Shown one piece after another: positions 46,300 through 54,287 of a DNA stretch of 64,000 nt (position 1 is its first letter; each line of letters opens with the position of its first letter). The stretch spans positions 1,178,001 through 1,242,000 of the forward strand of contig NZ_CABFVU010000001.1 of assembly GCF_902150045.1 (NCBI RefSeq). Reading direction: 5' to 3'. The notes under the pieces were generated by a model that saw only the letters and a program-made list of their open reading frames with translations, did not search any database and had not been told where the DNA came from. The translations under genes and the position numbers were made by a program. This DNA comes from Chitinophaga polysaccharea (GTDB taxonomy: Bacteria > Bacteroidota > Bacteroidia > Chitinophagales > Chitinophagaceae).

Positions 46300-46354
46300 A
46301 ATAACGGATCTGTGGGAAGATCATCGGATAACACCTACCCACAAATCCGTTATT
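46300..46354. repeat. Intercistronic stem-loop upstream of the BtrH-like gene
   Basis: AATAACGGATCTGTGGG (46300-46316) pairs with CCCACAAATCCGTTATT (46338-46354), 17-base arms with one mismatch and a 21-base loop. No T run follows in the direction of transcription, so it is more likely a processing, stability or attenuation element than a simple terminator. Confidence 0.6.
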
Positions 46355-46364
46355 GACATTATGC

Positions 46365-46763
46365 TTATCTGATCTGCAGGAGATCTGTTAAACTCACTTT
46401 GAAGGCATCTGCATAACGCTGCAATAGTTTGGGACTGAGCTTTTTGAAAACGCCTGGTTTCATATGCCTTTTCACCTGCCATTGAAATTTACCTACATAG
46501 CTGGCCAGCAAAGGCAGGTCCATCAGGTTCTTTTCCATGTAATAGGCTACAGGGCTTATTTCGCCGGCTTCCACCCGGGCGCGCGCCGCTTTTACCCTTT
46601 CATTTACTTCTTCCCAGGCCTGGTCAAGCGCAATGTTTTCCGGCTCCCAGCCGGCACTTTGCACCTTTACATAATTGCCGGAATTATCCACCGCATACAT
46701 AATTTGCTTGAATGTACCTTCATGCAGATTATCACTATCCTGCGGTACTTCCTCTTTTTTCAT
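46365..46763 (-). CDS. Conserved cluster protein of unknown function, 132 residues
   Basis: I do not recognise a named domain. It is soluble and mostly helical, with no signal peptide. The N-terminal part (about 15-45) is aromatic and polar (QIMYAVDNSGNYVKVQSAGWEPEN); the middle is a long charged helix (AWEEVNERVKAARARVEAGE); the C-terminal part (about 80-130) is basic, ending in YADAFKVSLTDLLQIR, which looks like a helix-turn-helix-type tail. It lies 24 bases after the KAS III gene and before the BtrH-like gene, so a role in the same pathway, for example as a scaffold or regulator, is likely but unproven. Confidence 0.7.
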   Translation of the reverse strand: MKKEEVPQDSDNLHEGTFKQIMYAVDNSGNYVKVQSAGWEPENIALDQAWEEVNERVKAARARVEAGEISPVAYYMEKNLMDLPLLASYVGKFQWQVKRHMKPGVFKKLSPKLLQRYADAFKVSLTDLLQIR

Positions 46764-46787
46764 GAGAGCAGTTTTAGAAATGATTGC

Positions 46788-47924
46788 TTACACCACAGTG
46801 ATGTGTGCATAAGCATATGAAAAACGTGCGCTTTCCGGAACCATCATTACAACTTTCTGTCCTTTCTTAAAACGGCCGGTGTTCATCAGTTCTTCCAGCA
46901 TCAGGTAAGGGGATGCAGTACCAACATTACCTACGCTGGCCAGGTTGGTAAACCACTTCTCCAAAGGAATAGGAACACCTAACCTGGTAATTTCCTCATC
47001 TATCTTTAACCTGAAAAACTCAGATGACAAGTGGGGCAGGAAGAAATCTATTTCATCGAGATTAATATTGTGGCGCTCTACCAGCTCTTTCCACATCTGT
47101 GCTCCGGAAGGAACAATATTTTTACCAAGTAACCGGGTATCTTGTTTAAAGGAGAATACGCTGTGCTGTGCCCATTCTTCCGGGGTCATATCAATCCAAC
47201 CGGTGGTAGTACCGTCCGGTTGTTTGATAGCGCCGGCATACATACAGGTTTCCAGCTCATTGGCATATGAGAGTATTTCTACCCAGTCAACCCGCAGGGA
47301 TAAACCTTCTTCATTAGGCTTATCCTGGAAAAGGGCGGCGCTGGCGCCATCTGATAACATCCAGCGGAGGAAATCCTTTTCAAAGGCGATGATGGGATTT
47401 TCATCGAGACTTTTCAGATTTTCAGCTTCCGGCTGAAATTTCTGCGCCAGCATCCAGGCGGAGAATTTTTCAGAGCCAGTGCTTACAGCGTTGGAAGTAT
47501 TACCGCAACGGATAGACATCCAGGCATATTTAAATGCCTGCATCCCTGCAGCACAAGCGCCTGTAGCTGCAATCAGCTCCACCGGCTGGCATTTCAGGAT
47601 GCCATGCACCATGGCGGCATGATTGGGTAACAACTGATCCGGAGAAGTAGTACCGCAGGCCAGTAATTGCAGTTTGCTGATGGGGAACTGCTCATCGAAT
47701 AACTGCGATACAGCTGTTGCTGTCATTTCCGCATTGGAATGGGTGGATTTCCCTTCCTTGTCCAAAGAGTAGTAACGGGTTTTGATCTTATTGTTACCAA
47801 GTATCTTCAAACGCGCACGGGAAGCCTTTCCATCTACCATGCCGAGAATGCTCTCCATTTCATCATTTTCTACAGGCTTGTTCGGTAAAAATTTAGACAG
47901 CCTGGTAATATAAACTTCCTTCAT
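46788..47924 (-). CDS. KAS III-like ketosynthase (DarB-like)
   Basis: 378 residues, thiolase fold. The nucleophile is Cys124 in ATGACAAGMQAFKYA; the partner His is in FFLPHLSSEFF and the Asn in SVGNVGTASPYLML. Its closest recognisable relatives are the ketosynthases of dialkylresorcinol/flexirubin clusters (DarB), which join two acyl chains into a cyclohexanedione ring. Together with the DarA-like gene upstream and the ACP/KS/CLF set downstream it suggests a resorcinol-type lipid product. Control may lie in the 225-base gap upstream, which has TGGTGTA dyads. Confidence 0.82.
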   Translation of the reverse strand: MKEVYITRLSKFLPNKPVENDEMESILGMVDGKASRARLKILGNNKIKTRYYSLDKEGKSTHSNAEMTATAVSQLFDEQFPISKLQLLACGTTSPDQLLPNHAAMVHGILKCQPVELIAATGACAAGMQAFKYAWMSIRCGNTSNAVSTGSEKFSAWMLAQKFQPEAENLKSLDENPIIAFEKDFLRWMLSDGASAALFQDKPNEEGLSLRVDWVEILSYANELETCMYAGAIKQPDGTTTGWIDMTPEEWAQHSVFSFKQDTRLLGKNIVPSGAQMWKELVERHNINLDEIDFFLPHLSSEFFRLKIDEEITRLGVPIPLEKWFTNLASVGNVGTASPYLMLEELMNTGRFKKGQKVVMMVPESARFSYAYAHITVV

Positions 47925-48076
47925 TTGAATTTATTCGTCTTTTAAGGCTACATGTAAAACCTGGTCTGAACTGTCCTGCCTTGCCAGCCAGCTCACAGTA
48001 AAATATATTTTAATTTAATATACGTTGTATACAGACGTAAATATAGAATTCTAATTGGAATTACAAGTATCAAGCC

Positions 48077-48124
48077 ATGGTGTAAAGGTCGCTTTGTACC
48101 GGCATTACACCAGGCTTTGGTGTA
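48077..48124. promoter_or_regulatory. TGGTGTA dyad cluster upstream of the KAS III gene
   Basis: TGGTGTA occurs at 48077-48083 and 48118-48124, with TACACCA at 48106-48112. The last two form an inverted repeat with 5 bases between. The repeated context (CAnGCnnTGGTGTA) is 41 bases apart. It sits in the only large gap inside the cluster, 153 bases before the KAS III start, where a second promoter could lie. No matching regulator gene is in the window. Confidence 0.45.
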
Positions 48125-48149
48125 CCTTTAAGGTGGACTTGATACGCTT

Positions 48150-49070
48150 TTATCTCAGGGAAATACCCTTATAATAGTCCACTTCTCGGCGCAGTTTGGC
48201 CTTTTTCAGATTTAACTGTATAATGGAAGTAACCAGGGATATAGGTGTTAAAACAAAGATACCTGCCAGCAGTAACGCCCGGTACATGGATACACGTCCC
48301 TGGCGGGAGGCCGCACCAGGACCGCCCTTTGCACTGATGAACTTAGCCCAGAAACGGAATGCCCTGATACCTTTGTTTTCAAGAACTACCAGGTTGGGAA
48401 GCAGTTCCACGGCGTCGAGCGACAATAGTTCCGAATGCAGTGTGTCCCATTTGTCATGTTGCAGTGCTGCGGCTATGGGCCCGGCAAACCGTTCGGAAGT
48501 AAGGATCTCGTTTTCCTGCACCCCTGCCTGCGGCAAAAACCGGGTGGCCTCTTTTTTTCCCTTGAAAGCCCACCGCAGAATAGTGATCACAGAAATGAGA
48601 TTAGGTGATTTGTCTACCAGCACAATGTTACCCACAAGGGTACTACCCGCCTGGTGCAGGTAATTTTTTACTCTTTCCTGTGCGTTCAGCCACATATTAC
48701 GGCTTCCCAGCAGCGTAATCACCTTTTTACCTTTCAGCAGCTGTTTGCCCGCCTCACTTTGCAGGAAGGCAGCGGTTGGCTGTGAGGGGGAAAGGAACCA
48801 GGGCTGATAAGCCAGGATAACCAGGTCGAAATGCGCATTCACGTCCACTTTCAGCGGTTCAATACCACGAGGGGTGGATTGAACAGTTTCCGGCATAGTG
48901 TCGTAAAATTGTTGCTTTCCCCAAGGGAAAGGGAAAGGCGTTACAGGCACCAGTTCCTCAAATGTAAAGTCGGCTTTGCCTTCCAGCGGGGCCAGCACAT
49001 GATCAATAATCCTTTTCAATTGTCCTGTTTGTGTATAATATACCACCAGGACCTTCGGTCTTTCGTTCAT
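48150..49070 (-). CDS. DarA-like protein of dialkylresorcinol biosynthesis (flavodoxin-like)
   Basis: 306 residues. The N-terminus KVLVVYYTQTGQLKRIIDHV is a flavodoxin-like phosphate-binding start. The PFPFPWGKQQFYDTMPETVQ stretch is characteristic of Bacteroidota proteins annotated as dialkylresorcinol condensing enzyme DarA. A single membrane helix lies near the C-terminus (about 265-290, ALLLAGIFVLTPISLVTSII), with a basic tail. DarA works with the KAS III partner DarB in resorcinol ring formation; its exact step (condensation, oxidation or aromatisation) is not clear to me. First gene of the cluster; three phased direct repeats lie upstream. Confidence 0.72.
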   Translation of the reverse strand: MNERPKVLVVYYTQTGQLKRIIDHVLAPLEGKADFTFEELVPVTPFPFPWGKQQFYDTMPETVQSTPRGIEPLKVDVNAHFDLVILAYQPWFLSPSQPTAAFLQSEAGKQLLKGKKVITLLGSRNMWLNAQERVKNYLHQAGSTLVGNIVLVDKSPNLISVITILRWAFKGKKEATRFLPQAGVQENEILTSERFAGPIAAALQHDKWDTLHSELLSLDAVELLPNLVVLENKGIRAFRFWAKFISAKGGPGAASRQGRVSMYRALLLAGIFVLTPISLVTSIIQLNLKKAKLRREVDYYKGISLR

Positions 49071-49089
49071 AAAAGGAATAGGAGTTCAA

Positions 49090-49146
49090 CAATTCAAAAC
49101 GTAAATCAACAATTCAAACGGTAAAATCTGCAATTCAAGCCGTAAA
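49090..49146 (-). promoter_or_regulatory. Three phased direct repeats (CAATTCAA-N3-GTAAA) upstream of darA-like
   Basis: CAATTCAAAACGTAAA (49090-49105), CAATTCAAACGGTAAA (49110-49125) and CAATTCAAGCCGTAAA (49131-49146) share 13 fixed bases and are spaced 20 and 21 bases apart, two helical turns. They begin 20 bases before the gene start. This looks like a site for a regulator that binds direct repeats, for example a LytTR or response-regulator type. The family is a guess. Confidence 0.7.
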
Positions 49147-49247
49147 CATACAAAAAAACAGCAATCATTCATGTGATTTAATGATAATTTGACGCGAAAT
49201 GTTGATGGAGCGGGGATATTTTTATGGGGTTCTGTCTTGTGCCCCAG

Positions 49248-49293
49248 CCAGGTACAGCATCAGCGGGTTAATTATAGCGAATGCTGTACCTGG
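49248..49293. repeat. Inverted repeat with 13-base arms between head-GIN and darA-like genes
   Basis: CCAGGTACAGCAT (49248-49260) and its perfect complement (49281-49293) with a 20-base loop. It lies about 100 bases after the head-GIN stop codon and 178 before the darA-like start. Without a T run, it could be a weak terminator or an operator. Confidence 0.6.
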
Positions 49294-49394
49294 ACTCAAG
49301 GACTTTGATATGTTTTCTTCAAAACATCTCTATAAACTCTCTGACACTAACAAATATGATATTTAAAATGTTAAAGATTTGTAAATGTTGATGC

Positions 49395-50132
49395 CTATCT
49401 TTTATTAATATTGCCTGAACCCGCTACAGAAGAGGATATCTGGGGAGAACCCTTATAATTTACGTTTCCGGAACCTGCAATTTTCGCTTCCAGTTTTACA
49501 CTGGCGTAAACATCTGCATCACCACTACCGGCAATATTAACATTTACATTTTCAGACAGCAGCTCATCACCTTCGAAGTTACCGCTGCCGGCAATGGAAA
49601 GGTTCACATCTTTTGTTTCCCCTTTCAGCTTCATATCGCCCGAACCGGCAATAGAAGCCTTTACTGCAGGCGCATTGATTTCTCCTTTGAGATTACCGGA
49701 ACCGGACAGGCTGAATTTCACATCAGAACGGGAAGTAAATTTTCCATCCAGTTTCAGATCGCCCGAACCTGCCAGGCTGGCGTCATCTATCTCAGGAGTG
49801 GTGAGGAACACGTTCAGGTCTTTATGGGTGCTGATGGAAACGCCCCGCCTGATCCTTACAACGAGACGGTCATCTTCTTCCACCAGTTCCACCAGCGGAG
49901 CAATATTATCCTCTGCTTCAATAACAGCTGCTTTAGCAGCGCCCTGGGTGAGATATACGTTCATGCTGCCCTCTACCTTGATCCTGTGAAAAGGCGCAAC
50001 CTTCCTTTCCTCTTTAATTACATGACCATTGCCTTTTACACGATTTTGTCCGATTACGTCGCAGGAATAAAGGAGTACAGCAGCAGAAAAGGCCATAGCG
50101 GCCTGACATAGGAACGATTTTGTTGATATCAT
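49395..50132 (-). CDS. Head-GIN domain (DUF2807) lipoprotein
   Basis: 245 residues. A lipoprotein signal with lipobox LYSC (Cys24) is followed by a DUF2807 right-handed beta-helix made of repeated G-S-G-[DN] turns: AGSGDLKL, SGSGNLKG, AGSGDMKL, AGSGNFEG, AGSGDADV, AGSGNVNY, AGSGNIN. These are common surface or periplasmic proteins in Bacteroidota, and the adhesin role in the family name is unproven. It diverges from guaA; a -7-like TATCTTTC with one mismatch lies at 50150-50157 on the minus strand. Confidence 0.88.
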   Translation of the reverse strand: MISTKSFLCQAAMAFSAAVLLYSCDVIGQNRVKGNGHVIKEERKVAPFHRIKVEGSMNVYLTQGAAKAAVIEAEDNIAPLVELVEEDDRLVVRIRRGVSISTHKDLNVFLTTPEIDDASLAGSGDLKLDGKFTSRSDVKFSLSGSGNLKGEINAPAVKASIAGSGDMKLKGETKDVNLSIAGSGNFEGDELLSENVNVNIAGSGDADVYASVKLEAKIAGSGNVNYKGSPQISSSVAGSGNINKR

Positions 50133-50167
50133 GGGTTTAAATTATAACAGAAAGATACGCCAGATTT

Positions 50168-50198
50168 CCGAAATTCGAATTTCCAAATCCGAAATTCG
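50168..50198. promoter_or_regulatory. Repeat/palindrome element between the divergent head-GIN and guaA promoters
   Basis: CCGAAATTCG occurs twice, at 50168-50177 and 50189-50198, 21 bases apart. GAAATTCGAATTTC (50170-50183) is a perfect 14-base palindrome. The element lies between the guaA -7 box and the opposing -7-like box, so one regulator could act on both. Confidence 0.55.
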
Positions 50199-50209
50199 TG
50201 GAAGGACTT

Positions 50210-50217
50210 TATCTTTG
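50210..50217 (+). promoter_or_regulatory. -7 promoter box of guaA
   Basis: TATCTTTG matches TAnnTTTG and ends only 7 bases before the ATG at 50225, so the transcript would have almost no leader. Confidence 0.6.
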
Positions 50218-50224
50218 CACCACC

Positions 50225-51763
50225 ATGACAGAAAAGATACTTATCCTCGATTTCGGTTCCCAGTATACACAGCTGATTGCACGCAGCATCCGTGAACTGA
50301 ATGTTTATTGCGAAATTAAACCTTGCCTTCAGCCTATTGCCTGGGATGAAACCATTAAAGGTGTTATATTATCAGGCAGTCCTTTTTCGGTAAATGACGA
50401 AAATGCGCCCATCCTTGATATTGCGGCCATCGCCGCAAAGGTGCCGGTACTCGGTATCTGCTATGGCGCCCAGATGATGGCCAAAGTTTTTGGCGGCGAA
50501 GTAGCTAAAAGCAACCTCCGCGAATATGGACGCGCCTTTATGGAGCACAACGACAAAGAGGAAAAGTTGTTATATGATATCTCTGCAAAAAGCCAGGTAT
50601 GGATGAGCCACGCAGATAGCATTAAACGCATCCCTGAAGGATTTGAAATCATTGCCACTACAGAAAATATACCGGTAGCGGCTTTCAAAAATACTACCCT
50701 GGCAGCCAACCCCATGTTCGGCTTACAGTTCCACCCGGAAGTAACCCACTCCCTGGAAGGAAAACTGATCCTGCGCAACTTCCTGTTACATATCTGTAAC
50801 TGCAGCCAGGACTGGACTCCGGCCGCTTTTGTACACGAAACAGTGGAAAGGATCAAAGCACAGGTAGGCGATAAAAGAGTAGTAATGGCCCTCAGCGGCG
50901 GCGTTGACTCTACTGTTGCCGCAGAACTGATCCATAAAGCCATCGGTAAAAACCTGTTCTGCATATTTGTGGATAATGGCTTGCTGAGGAAAGACGAATT
51001 TGAAACCGTACTGGAATCTTATAAACATATGGGCCTGAACGTAAAAGGGGTCAACGCAAAAGATCTTTTTTACGGGAAACTGGCAGGCGTTTCCGATCCG
51101 GAACAAAAACGCAAGATCATCGGTGGCCTGTTCATCGATGTTTTCCAGCAGGAAGCCACCCATCTTACCGATATTTCCTTCCTGGGCCAGGGCACTATTT
51201 ACCCCGATGTAATTGAGTCCGTTTCTGTGAACGGCCCTTCCGTTACCATCAAATCCCACCACAACGTAGGCGGTTTACCGGAAAAAATGAACATGCAGCT
51301 GGTAGAACCGCTGCGCTTTCTCTTTAAAGACGAGGTACGCCGCGTAGGCCGTGAAATAGGCATCAGCGATATATTCCTGGGCCGTCATCCTTTCCCAGGC
51401 CCCGGACTGGCTATCCGCATTCTCGGCGCCATTACCCCCGAAAAAGTACACATGCTGCAGGAAGCAGATAATGTATATATAGAAGGACTGAAAGAAGCAG
51501 GCTTATACGACAAGGTTTGGCAGGCAGGCACCATCCTGCTGCCGGTACAAAGCGTAGGCGTAATGGGCGACGAACGTACCTACGAATTTACGGTAGCTTT
51601 ACGCGCAGTGACTTCCGTAGATGGTATGACGGCCGATTGGGCGCATCTGCCATATGAATTCCTCGCTAAAATGTCTAACGACATCATTAACAAGGTAAAA
51701 GGCATCAACCGCGTGGTATACGATATCAGCTCCAAGCCGCCTGCTACTATTGAGTGGGAATAA
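50225..51763 (+). CDS. guaA: GMP synthase (glutamine-hydrolysing)
   Basis: 512 residues from the ATG at 50225, which matches the conserved start [18 protein letters not shown]; an in-frame ATG at 50198 precedes the promoter box and is rejected. The glutaminase domain has Cys in [11 protein letters not shown] and His/Glu in [10 protein letters not shown]. The ATP-pyrophosphatase domain has [13 protein letters not shown], and the C-terminal dimerisation domain ends in KPPATIEWE. It converts XMP to GMP. An orphan binding lipoprotein follows after a terminator-like hairpin. Confidence 0.96.
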   Translation: MTEKILILDFGSQYTQLIARSIRELNVYCEIKPCLQPIAWDETIKGVILSGSPFSVNDENAPILDIAAIAAKVPVLGICYGAQMMAKVFGGEVAKSNLREYGRAFMEHNDKEEKLLYDISAKSQVWMSHADSIKRIPEGFEIIATTENIPVAAFKNTTLAANPMFGLQFHPEVTHSLEGKLILRNFLLHICNCSQDWTPAAFVHETVERIKAQVGDKRVVMALSGGVDSTVAAELIHKAIGKNLFCIFVDNGLLRKDEFETVLESYKHMGLNVKGVNAKDLFYGKLAGVSDPEQKRKIIGGLFIDVFQQEATHLTDISFLGQGTIYPDVIESVSVNGPSVTIKSHHNVGGLPEKMNMQLVEPLRFLFKDEVRRVGREIGISDIFLGRHPFPGPGLAIRILGAITPEKVHMLQEADNVYIEGLKEAGLYDKVWQAGTILLPVQSVGVMGDERTYEFTVALRAVTSVDGMTADWAHLPYEFLAKMSNDIINKVKGINRVVYDISSKPPATIEWE

Positions 51764-51792
51764 AAAGGAGGCAATAAAATACTGAGCTATAG

Positions 51793-51843
51793 TTACGGAG
51801 TTGTGGATAGACAGAATAATTTCTTCTATCCATAACTCCGTAA
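51793..51843 (+). terminator. Terminator-like hairpin after guaA
   Basis: 19-base arms with one wobble (TTACGGAGTTGTGGATAGA and its complement) around a 13-base loop, followed by TGCTTTATTT. The T run is interrupted. Confidence 0.7.
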
Positions 51844-51892
51844 TGCTTTATTTCACATTCCCCGGAATGATTTTTGTAAATTAGCGCCAATT

Positions 51893-53203
51893 ATGAACCA
51901 CTTAGTTTCTATTAAGCACCTGTTATCCGGATTGGCTTTATTGGTTTTGATCAGCTCCTGCTCATCTACCAGGAAAAGCACCAGTAAGGTAGACGGGCCA
52001 CCGCCATCTCTGAGTAAACCTAAACCGGAAAAAAAACCGGAGGATAATAAGAAAGAAGCTGCAAAGGCGCCTTTTAATGTACCTGCATTCGGTAAAGAAG
52101 TTAAAAAAGCCTCTTACAACATTGCATTCTTTGCACCATTATACCTCGATTCCGTTTTTGCCAACAGTACAGAAATCCCCGGCCGCACTATGCCCCGGTA
52201 TGTATTGCCCGGTCTTGAATTTTATGAAGGCGCCCAGCTTGCACTGGATACCCTGCAGCAACTGGGATATAACCTGAAAGTGACCGTATACGACAGCAAA
52301 GCCAGGCAGAGCGTATCTTCCCTGATCCGCAGCAAAGCACTCGACGAAACAGATCTGATCCTCGGAGCAGTAAGCAATCCCGAACTGAAAGAGCTTAGCG
52401 ATTTTGCCAAAAGCAAAGAGATCAATTTCGTTTCCGGTACCTATCCCAACGATGGCGGTATCAGCGACAACCCGTTTTTATATATCTCCAACAGCACATT
52501 AAAAACACATTGTGATGCGCTCCAGAATTATATCCAGGACGCTTTCACCAATAAGAACATCGTGCTGTTCCGCAGGAATACTGCCTTTGAAACAAGACTG
52601 GCAGCAGATTTCAAGGCTTCCTACGAAAAAATGGAAAGCACCCGGAAATCGAGGATCCGAGAAGTAGTATGGAATGAAGCTACCACACCGGAAGAAATTT
52701 CCAAATACCTGCTTACAGACCGCACCAATGCTGTCATTATAACTGCCCTGGATGAAGCCGGCGCCAAAAGCATGCTGCGCAAGCTGAGCGTTTCCGCCGC
52801 CACTTATCCCCTGCAGATCTTTGGTATGCCCACCTGGGATGTGATCAAGCTGAAAGAACCCGAGTTTAAAGGCTTACAGGTATACTATTCATCTCCCTAT
52901 TTCAACGACAAAACAGACTACTACAGCCGGTATATTTCTGATTATTTCCGCAGGGTATATAAAGCACGCCCGTCGGACATGGCTTTCAAAGGTTTTGACC
53001 TGACTTACTATTTTATAAAGCTGCTGTACTCAAATGGCGTTTATTTCAACAGCATGGTGAGTAATGCACCTAAAGTGATCACTAATTACAACTTCCTGCC
53101 GGTGTACCTGAAAGAAGGAGAACAAACACCTTCCTACTTTGAAAATAAAAATATCTACATTATCCAGAAGGGGGACAGCGCAGATATTAAAATGAATAAA
53201 TAG
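51893..53203 (+). CDS. Orphan type-1 periplasmic-binding lipoprotein (ABC substrate-binding family)
   Basis: 436 residues. A lipoprotein signal with lipobox ISSC (Cys23), then a Pro/Lys-rich linker (about 30-65, PSLSKPKPEKKPEDNKK), then a Leu/Ile/Val-binding-protein-like fold (about 75-420): NIAFFAPLYLD, FYEGAQLALDTLQQLGYNLKV and DLILGAVSNPELKELSDFA. No permease or ATPase is near, so it is unlikely to serve a standard ABC importer. Relatives beside guaA in other Bacteroidota often carry a LysM peptidoglycan-binding region (from memory); no LysM is seen here. The Lys/Pro linker may still place it at the cell wall. Confidence 0.82.
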   Translation: MNHLVSIKHLLSGLALLVLISSCSSTRKSTSKVDGPPPSLSKPKPEKKPEDNKKEAAKAPFNVPAFGKEVKKASYNIAFFAPLYLDSVFANSTEIPGRTMPRYVLPGLEFYEGAQLALDTLQQLGYNLKVTVYDSKARQSVSSLIRSKALDETDLILGAVSNPELKELSDFAKSKEINFVSGTYPNDGGISDNPFLYISNSTLKTHCDALQNYIQDAFTNKNIVLFRRNTAFETRLAADFKASYEKMESTRKSRIREVVWNEATTPEEISKYLLTDRTNAVIITALDEAGAKSMLRKLSVSAATYPLQIFGMPTWDVIKLKEPEFKGLQVYYSSPYFNDKTDYYSRYISDYFRRVYKARPSDMAFKGFDLTYYFIKLLYSNGVYFNSMVSNAPKVITNYNFLPVYLKEGEQTPSYFENKNIYIIQKGDSADIKMNK

Positions 53204-53223
53204 TTGCCTTGCAACATCATCTG

Positions 53224-53261
53224 AATCGTGCCACGATGGTTGTCGTGGCACGATTTTTTTT
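53224..53261 (+). terminator. Rho-independent terminator after the binding lipoprotein gene
   Basis: 13-base perfect arms (AATCGTGCCACGA and its complement), a 6-base loop, and eight T. It lies 20 bases after the stop and ends just 16 bases before the exonuclease start. Confidence 0.9.
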
Positions 53262-53276
53262 GCGTACATTCCCTAT

Positions 53277-54284
53277 ATGAACGTGCTGCAATTCACCGAT
53301 AACGGCATATACTGCGCTGCCGGGGATTTCTACATTGATCCCTGGAAACCCGTTAAGCGCGCTGTGATCACACATGCGCATTCTGACCATGCCCGCTGGG
53401 GAAATCAATACTACTTATGTGAAAATGCCAGTGTTCCCTTGCTACGGCTACGCCTTGGTAACGATATAAAGGTGCAGGGCGCTGCTTACGGGGAAACGAT
53501 TTTCTTTAATGGCGTGAAAGTGTCCCTGCATCCCGCAGGTCATATTATTGGCTCAGCACAGATACGGGTAGAGCAGGATGGAGAAGTGTGGGTAGCCAGC
53601 GGCGATTACAAACTGGAGAACGACGGGCTATCGGCCCCGTTTGAGCCCATCCGCTGCCATACCTTTATCACAGAATCTACTTTCGGCCTGCCCATTTACC
53701 GGTGGGCGCCTCAGCAACAGATCTTCAATGGTATCACCCAATGGATATACGAAAACCAGCAGGCCGGTAAAGCCAGTGTACTGCTGGCTTACAGTCTTGG
53801 TAAAGCACAACGGCTGCTGTATCACCTGAAAGATAAAGTGGATCACTTCCTGGCGCATGGCGCCATTGCCATTCCGCATGAAGTACTGTTACAGGAAGGC
53901 TGGCCTTTACCTCCCGTGGAAAGGATCACTCCTGAAACACCAAAAACAGCTTTTAAGAATGCTGTGATCATTGCACCGCCTTCGGCAGAAGATAATGTGT
54001 GGATGCGCAGGTTCCAGCCTTATTCCCTGGGCATCTGCAGCGGCTGGATGCAGGTACGCGGTAATATGCGGCGCAGGAATGCGGATGCGGGCTTTGTGTT
54101 ATCTGATCATGCCGACTGGGCCGGGCTGCTGGACGCAGTTACCGCTACCGGCGCCGAACAGGTATATTCCACACATGGCTTCAGCAGCGTATTTGCCCGT
54201 TATCTGACAGAGAAAGGTATTGCCGCCAGAGAAGTAACTACTTCCTATGGCGATGAAGAAATTATTAATAACCCAGAATCTTAA
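53277..54284 (+). CDS. Ligase-associated DNA exonuclease (metallo-beta-lactamase fold)
   Basis: 335 residues. The metal-binding motif HAHSDHARW (residues 33-41) and later GDYKLENDGL and VLSDHADWAGL mark the beta-CASP/metallo-beta-lactamase nuclease fold. It is the member that travels with bacterial ATP-dependent ligases and an Lhr-like helicase; the set is thought to repair DNA ends. The DNA ligase gene starts 3 bases after its stop codon. Confidence 0.9.
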   Translation: MNVLQFTDNGIYCAAGDFYIDPWKPVKRAVITHAHSDHARWGNQYYLCENASVPLLRLRLGNDIKVQGAAYGETIFFNGVKVSLHPAGHIIGSAQIRVEQDGEVWVASGDYKLENDGLSAPFEPIRCHTFITESTFGLPIYRWAPQQQIFNGITQWIYENQQAGKASVLLAYSLGKAQRLLYHLKDKVDHFLAHGAIAIPHEVLLQEGWPLPPVERITPETPKTAFKNAVIIAPPSAEDNVWMRRFQPYSLGICSGWMQVRGNMRRRNADAGFVLSDHADWAGLLDAVTATGAEQVYSTHGFSSVFARYLTEKGIAAREVTTSYGDEEIINNPES

Positions 54285-54287
54285 ACC

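Larger units (their letters stand above)
49071..49394. other. Control region upstream of the darA-like gene
   Basis: 324 bases without a gene between the head-GIN gene and the darA-like gene, both on the minus strand. It holds three phased direct repeats (49090-49146) next to the darA-like start, and a perfect inverted repeat (49248-49293) further up. The rest is AT-rich, with no clear terminator and no exact -7 box. Confidence 0.6.

Noticed and set aside
49090..49146. The three 16-base repeats as the start of a CRISPR array.
   Set aside because: Spacers would be only 4-5 bases, there are just three units, and no cas gene is near.
49395..50132. The GSG repeats as low-complexity artefact or a collagen-like repeat.
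   Set aside because: The spacing and surrounding hydrophobic strand pattern match the head-GIN (DUF2807) beta-helix.
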